In this document: positions 59,908 to 64,000 of the stretch, one piece after another | How the letters are laid out: each line of letters begins with the position of its first letter | Numbering within the stretch: the first letter of the stretch is position 1 | Origin: Filifactor villosus | Lineage (GTDB): Bacteria; Bacillota; Clostridia; Peptostreptococcales; Filifactoraceae | Direction of reading: 5' to 3' | Length of the DNA: 64,000 nt | Assembly: GCF_042652965.1 (NCBI RefSeq) | Contig: NZ_JBHSHL010000009.1 | Span: 6,890-70,889, forward strand | Notes under the pieces: generated by a model | What the model saw: the letters and a program-made list of their open reading frames with translations, nothing else | Told to the model about the DNA's origin: nothing | Databases searched by the model: none | Program-made: the position numbers and the translations under genes

Positions 59908-61278
59908 ATGAAAAAGAAATTGGCTGCCCTGCTGTTGTCTATGACAATGGTATTGGGAATTGCAGGCTGTACGCCTGAAGAAAAATCCTACCTTCAAGAG
60001 ATCGAAAAGGTTTCTCAATGGGAGGCTTCGGAGTCTAAGGTAAACATGGAACTTTCCGTAGAGACCTCAGGGCTTTTTTCGACCGGAGATCCAAAGGATA
60101 AGATGGAGTTTGTTTTGACGGGGGACTCCTACAACCTCAATCCGAAGGGAGAATTGCAACAAGGGGTAGTAAACTTCTCTTTGAAAGAGAAAGGTGGCTT
60201 GATCAACATTCCGAGCGTGAAGATCTATATGCAAGGGACCAAGCTCTATATCAGCAAGAATTATATCGAAGATATCTTCAGAGCGACGGGAGAAGAAATT
60301 CCCGAAGCGGTAAAACAGGTAAAACAGGAGTATCTGCTCATCGACAGCACAAAGCAGATGTCCTTTGACAATGCTTCGGGTCTTCCCGTCATGAAGAGTA
60401 ACGACGCCTTGAAAGCATACATTCAAAAGTATTCCGATCCTTCCAAGAGGAAAGAGTTTTACTCCAAGATGGAACAGGTGGGCGACTTGATCGGATTTAA
60501 GACTGGAATGAAGAAAGAAGGAAGGACCTTTAGCGTAGATATGACCTCGGATCATTTTATCGACCAGACAGTCCTCTCTCTTGACAATATCATCAACAAC
60601 CTCGACAAAGTCCTTACTCTTGCTGAATTAAAAGAGGTCTTGCAGGTAAACGATGCAAGCATCAAGATGATCCAAGAAGGCTACAATAACGAACTCAAGA
60701 AGGAGATCGTAGAAGTGGTCCCTGAGATCAAGGAAGCCTTGGCGGGAAGTAAATACAGCGGAAAAGAGACTTTTACGGATTCGACCTATAAGGGAGATGT
60801 CGTATTGAACCTGCTCTTCAAGGGCTTCGGATCTGCAACGATGAAGGTCACAACGGACACCAAAAAAGTAGAGCTGAGACCGATTCCCTTCCCTGGAAAG
60901 AACAACGTGATCGACCTTGAAGAATATATGAAACTGTATGAACCTCCGGTAAAAGATGTCCTCATCATCGACAAAAAAGCGGGCAGCATAACAAGTGAAA
61001 AAACCGGAAAATCTATGTCGATCAAAGTTTTGGAAGAAGGGCAGTTTGCAACACAGTACCAATTTGCTCCGCTTATGAAGATGGCAGGCATTGAGTACGG
61101 CTATGACAAGGCGCTTGATCAGATCTACATTATGTCCGACGGAGAAAAAATCCCTCAGGACCTGTATGAAGAAAACGGCGTCAGCTATGTAGGAAAATAT
61201 GACTTCGTATTCTACGACTTTGAAGAAGAGTATAATCCGGATGAAAATTCCAACATCGTAAGAATTACGGTAAGATAA
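59908..61278 (+). CDS. Lipoprotein of unknown function
   Basis: This protein of 456 residues has a lipoprotein signal peptide ending in GIAGC (Cys near residue 21). The body is charged and beta-rich, with no transmembrane segment, and a C-terminal part from about residue 350 (DKKAGSITSEKTGKSMSIKVLEEG...YVGKYDFVFYDFEEEY) that could be a separate domain. No family is recognised with confidence. It is probably a surface protein anchored to the membrane. AGAAGGGATGA precedes the ATG and a strong terminator follows, so it is monocistronic. Confidence 0.75.
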   Translation: MKKKLAALLLSMTMVLGIAGCTPEEKSYLQEIEKVSQWEASESKVNMELSVETSGLFSTGDPKDKMEFVLTGDSYNLNPKGELQQGVVNFSLKEKGGLINIPSVKIYMQGTKLYISKNYIEDIFRATGEEIPEAVKQVKQEYLLIDSTKQMSFDNASGLPVMKSNDALKAYIQKYSDPSKRKEFYSKMEQVGDLIGFKTGMKKEGRTFSVDMTSDHFIDQTVLSLDNIINNLDKVLTLAELKEVLQVNDASIKMIQEGYNNELKKEIVEVVPEIKEALAGSKYSGKETFTDSTYKGDVVLNLLFKGFGSATMKVTTDTKKVELRPIPFPGKNNVIDLEEYMKLYEPPVKDVLIIDKKAGSITSEKTGKSMSIKVLEEGQFATQYQFAPLMKMAGIEYGYDKALDQIYIMSDGEKIPQDLYEENGVSYVGKYDFVFYDFEEEYNPDENSNIVRITVR

Positions 61279-61293
61279 CAGATGTAACTGTAA

Positions 61294-61330
61294 AGATCGA
61301 CTTTGGCTGAAAAGCTGAGGTCGATTTTTA
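61294..61330 (+). terminator. Terminator after the lipoprotein gene
   Basis: GATCGAC (61295-61301) and GTCGATT (61320-61326) form the base of a hairpin whose upper part pairs GGCT with AGCT-type bases, followed by TTTTAT. Confidence 0.8.
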
Positions 61331-61480
61331 TTTCCTGATATATAAGGGCCAAGAACTGAGGTTCTCCGTTCAAAGGTGCGTCTTGATCCTGCAGTTACAA
61401 AAACTTGTATCGGTTTGGAATAAAAATCGTCGTTATCAACGGTTTGAAGGAATAAGGATATAAATGGCAGAAATAAATAA

Positions 61481-61593
61481 TACTATTCTTCCTTTGAGTT
61501 GTGGATATAAACAATCTGTAACCATAGAAGATAAAGAGATTTTCCGCAGGTTGAAAAAAACGGATATATCCATATTTCCATTGGAGAATAGTA
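61481..61593 (+). repeat. M1 short inverted-repeat element, copy g (well preserved)
   Basis: This 113-bp copy runs from TACTATTCTTCCTTTGAG to CATTGGAGAATAGTA, with TAA on both sides (61478-61480, 61594-61596). It is nearly identical to copy b over its length, including TCTGTAACCATAGAAG-type inner sequence, so these two are probably the youngest copies. Confidence 0.88.
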
Positions 61594-61596
61594 TAA

Positions 61597-62132
61597 AGTA
61601 TGTTCCTCAAATATGGAACATACTTCCTACCGAAGACGTGTTATAGCGATGTCTGTTTTCATAGCGATGATTCGGACTTCTCAAATTTTTGATGATGGGG
61701 AAGATGTCTTTGTGATCACATTGAGTGAGCGCATCAAACGGCATCGATATAAAACAAAAAATCCGAAATGCCGTTGGAATCTCATAAATTCAAGCCCGAG
61801 CTGCGCTCAGGTGGGTGTCTCGTTACTTGTCTCTGAAGTCCACTCGAAGGAGGCAGGTCATTTGACAAATATACAATCAGACTCCCTAATTCATCATGTC
61901 GGTTGAATTTACAGAGAATAGACGCACATTCCAGATTTTTCTAACACTATTATACTATGCTTTTAAAAAATGATAAAGGCTTAATGGAGAATTTGTTTTT
62001 AAAAATAGCAAACCTCGCATATTTTGTTACAAAAATACGGTTTTTTTGTAAATTTGTCCCATGGAAGCAAGGAGTTTTGCGTATAATTGAGAGTATAGGG
62101 ATGAAAGAATAAGGATTTATTGAGAAATAACA
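61597..62132. other. Non-coding stretch between M1 copy g and the rny promoter
   Basis: A 97-codon open frame (61613-61906) is present, but it lacks a ribosome site and its predicted sequence resembles no protein I know. I treat it as chance. No terminator or repeat is seen in the AT-rich part from 61920 on. Confidence 0.4.
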
Positions 62133-62161
62133 TTGACATCAAAATTAATAACAAGTAGAAT
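62133..62161 (+). promoter_or_regulatory. Promoter of rny
   Basis: TTGACA (62133-62138) and TAGAAT (62156-62161), spaced by 17 bp, lie 76 bp upstream of the start region of rny. Confidence 0.65.
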
Positions 62162-62236
62162 ATTACTATATCTCAAGAAGGTTTTGAAGATATAACAATC
62201 AATTAGAAATGAATATGGAAAATCACAGAAAAGGAG

Positions 62237-63820
62237 GTGGGTACAATCTTAAACTTCATTATGGCAGCCTTTTCTGCATTTCTTGGAGTTCTGATCGGTT
62301 ATATCATTAGAAAAAAAATAGCTGAAGGTAAACTAAAACAAGCGGAGATAGTCGCTGATGGTATTTTATTAAAAGCAAATGAAGAAGCTGAAAAAGTAAA
62401 AAGAGATGCAAATGCAAAAATTAAAGAGGCAGAGGCTGTAAAAAAAGAAAAACTGTTAGAAGCAAAGGAAGAGTCTCATAAGATAAAATCTGAAGCGGAA
62501 CGTGAGTACAAGCAGAGAAGAAACGAACTTCAAAAGTTTGAAGACAGAATGGTTCACAAGGAAGCTTCCTTGGATAAAAAGATGGGACAGCTGGAAGAAA
62601 AAGAAAACAGATATTCTGAAAAGCTGAAAATGGTGGAAGAAAGAGAAAAAGAAGTTGAGGTAATTCGAAGCGAGCAACTTACCAAACTCGAGAGCATTTC
62701 GAACCTTACGGTAGAAGAGGCCAAGGAGCAGATCCTCTCCGGAGCGGAAAAAGAAGTGCAAAGAGAGATGGCAATCATGATCAAAGACATGGAGGCAAGA
62801 GCGAAGGACGAGGCGGAGAAAAAAGCCAAAGAGATTGTCGCCTATGCGATCCAAAAATGTGCTGCCGATCATGTCGCGGAAACAACGGTGAGCGTGGTAA
62901 GTCTGCCCAATGACGAGATGAAGGGACGTATCATAGGACGTGAAGGGCGAAACATTCGAACCCTTGAGAGTTTGACAGGTGTGGACTTTATCATAGACGA
63001 TACCCCGGAAGCGGTTGTATTGTCAGCATTTGATCCCATCAGGAGAGAAACGGCGAGAATCGCCTTGGAAAAACTGATCTCCGACGGAAGGATTCATCCG
63101 GCGAGGATCGAAGAAATGGTAAAGAAAGCCAAAGAAGAGATCGATACCCTCATCAAGGAAGAAGGCGAGAAGGCTCTCTTTGAAACGGGAATCTTCGGTG
63201 TTCATCCCGAACTTGTAAAGTTGTTGGGACGTCTTCGTTTCCGAACGAGTTACGGACAAAACGTATTGAAGCACTCCATCGAAATCGCACACCTTGCAGG
63301 GATTATGGCGACCGAGATCGGTGCGGATGCCGCCTTGGCGAAACGTGCGGGTCTGCTTCACGATATCGGGAAAGCGGTAGACCACGAGATCGAAGGGACC
63401 CATGTCGAGATCGGAATGGATCTTCTTCGAAGATACAAAGAGTCTAAAGAAGTCATCCATGCAATGTCCACGCACCATGGAGACTACGAGCCTCAAACCG
63501 TGGAAGCGGTCCTCGTTACCGCTGCGGATGCCATATCGGCAGCCAGACCGGGAGCCAGAGGCGAGACCTTGGAAGCCTATATCAAAAGACTTGAAAAACT
63601 CGAAGAGATCTCCAACGGTTTTGACGGAGTTGAGAAGTCCTTTGCGATCCAAGCGGGTCGGGAGATACGCATCATGGTCAAACCCGATAAGATCGACGAT
63701 GATTATCTGCCCTTGTTGGCGAGAAATGTCACCAAGCAGATCGAAGAACAGATGGAGTATCCGGGGCAGATTAAAGTCAGCATTATAAGAGAAACAAGAG
63801 CAGTAGACTATGCAAAATAA
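62237..63820 (+). CDS. rny: Ribonuclease Y
   Basis: This membrane-bound endoribonuclease of about 527 residues starts mRNA decay in Firmicutes. It has an N-terminal transmembrane helix (FIMAAFSAFLGVLIGYII), a long coiled coil (about residues 30-190), a KH domain (GRIIGREGRNIRTLESLTG, about 230-250) and an HD domain with HDIGKAVDHEIEGTH (about 375). The start is uncertain. The GTG at 62237 overlaps the AAGGAGGTG ribosome site, an ATC at 62246 has better spacing, and the first ATG (62261) is too far away. A terminator follows. Confidence 0.95.
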   Translation: MGTILNFIMAAFSAFLGVLIGYIIRKKIAEGKLKQAEIVADGILLKANEEAEKVKRDANAKIKEAEAVKKEKLLEAKEESHKIKSEAEREYKQRRNELQKFEDRMVHKEASLDKKMGQLEEKENRYSEKLKMVEEREKEVEVIRSEQLTKLESISNLTVEEAKEQILSGAEKEVQREMAIMIKDMEARAKDEAEKKAKEIVAYAIQKCAADHVAETTVSVVSLPNDEMKGRIIGREGRNIRTLESLTGVDFIIDDTPEAVVLSAFDPIRRETARIALEKLISDGRIHPARIEEMVKKAKEEIDTLIKEEGEKALFETGIFGVHPELVKLLGRLRFRTSYGQNVLKHSIEIAHLAGIMATEIGADAALAKRAGLLHDIGKAVDHEIEGTHVEIGMDLLRRYKESKEVIHAMSTHHGDYEPQTVEAVLVTAADAISAARPGARGETLEAYIKRLEKLEEISNGFDGVEKSFAIQAGREIRIMVKPDKIDDDYLPLLARNVTKQIEEQMEYPGQIKVSIIRETRAVDYAK

Positions 63821-63850
63821 ACCATTCATTTCTGAACAATAAAAACAAAA

Positions 63851-63889
63851 AAAGTGTTGTATCAAACTTCAATGATATAACACTTTTTT
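63851..63889 (+). terminator. Terminator after rny (possibly bidirectional)
   Basis: AAAGTGTTGTATCA (63851-63864) pairs with TGATATAACACTTT (63873-63886) with one mismatch, preceded by an A-run and followed by T's. The last 110 bases of the window hold nothing else. Confidence 0.85.
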
Positions 63890-64000
63890 GTTTGGAACTG
63901 TTTTATCATCATTTTGATTCGAAGACTTGATTTCCTGAGTTTCTGAGTTAAATGAGAAAAAACAAGCAAAAAAAGTTGGAATTTCAAACAAAATTTCAAC

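Noticed and set aside
3411..61596. M1/M2 repeats as a CRISPR array or REP/BIME cluster
   Set aside because: Copies are dispersed over tens of kb, not in tandem with regular spacers, and have transposon-like ends and 3-bp flanking duplications.
61613..61906. 97-codon plus-strand ORF before rny
   Set aside because: No ribosome site, no family resemblance, located in repeat-flanked non-coding DNA; kept only as a gap description.

Overview
The window is a contiguous bacterial chromosome segment. It most likely comes from an anaerobic, amino-acid-fermenting Firmicute (Clostridia/Tissierellia type). Strong AAGGAGG ribosome-binding sites, the gene set (mrnC, rny, lon-engB, endoA-type mazF, two-subunit PyrD/PyrK, spoVB-like flippase) and a selenocysteine-dependent glycine reductase operon (Stickland fermentation) all point that way. 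There is no rRNA or tRNA gene, so the genus cannot be fixed from the sequence.

Layout. 1-3.3 kb: end of a glycine reductase operon, grdB (in-frame UGA = selenocysteine), grdC and grdD. 3.4-9.1 kb: accessory stretch with a secreted CAP-domain protein, four small minus-strand genes of unknown role, several short inverted-repeat elements and an orphan transcription unit with a consensus promoter and terminators. 9.1-24.4 kb: housekeeping block cysK-cysE, cysS-mrnC-pth-mfd, a PrsA-like foldase, a MOP-family flippase, lon-engB, a DUF881 protein and a small unknown protein. 24.6-33.8 kb: Na/Pi symporter, pgi, NusG_II protein, Gx transporter, a cysteine desulfurase-thiI pair, an MFS transporter and a methyltransferase. 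33.8-39.3 kb: accessory region with a Fur-box-controlled flavodoxin/DUF3793/DUF2325 cluster, a D-2-hydroxyacid dehydrogenase and many repeat copies. 39.3-47.2 kb: acpS, alr, a MazF toxin without a visible antitoxin, and the pyrimidine operon pyrB(I)-pyrC-pyrF-pyrK-pyrD-pyrE. 47.4-50 kb: DJ-1/PfpI protein, SEC-C protein and a frameshifted IS200-type element. 50-56.6 kb: one tightly packed run queG-DUF503-nth-vanW-cobU-cobS-cobC-HAD-trmL. 56.6-64 kb: a cobalamin riboswitch with no B12 gene behind it, a terminator/antiterminator-like repeat before a TetR gene, radA, an unknown lipoprotein and rny.

The most striking unexplained feature is two families of non-coding elements of about 110 bp, called M1 and M2 here. 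Both start with TACTATT-type ends. Most near-intact copies are flanked by 3-bp duplications fitting TNA (TTA, TAA or TGA). They look like MITEs moved by one absent transposase, possibly of the IS5/IS1031 type. Other leads are the orphan cobalamin riboswitch, the attenuator-like element before tetR, the iron-responsive flavodoxin cluster, the orphan RNA unit near 8.4 kb, the PyrB-zinc-domain fusion and the solo MazF.
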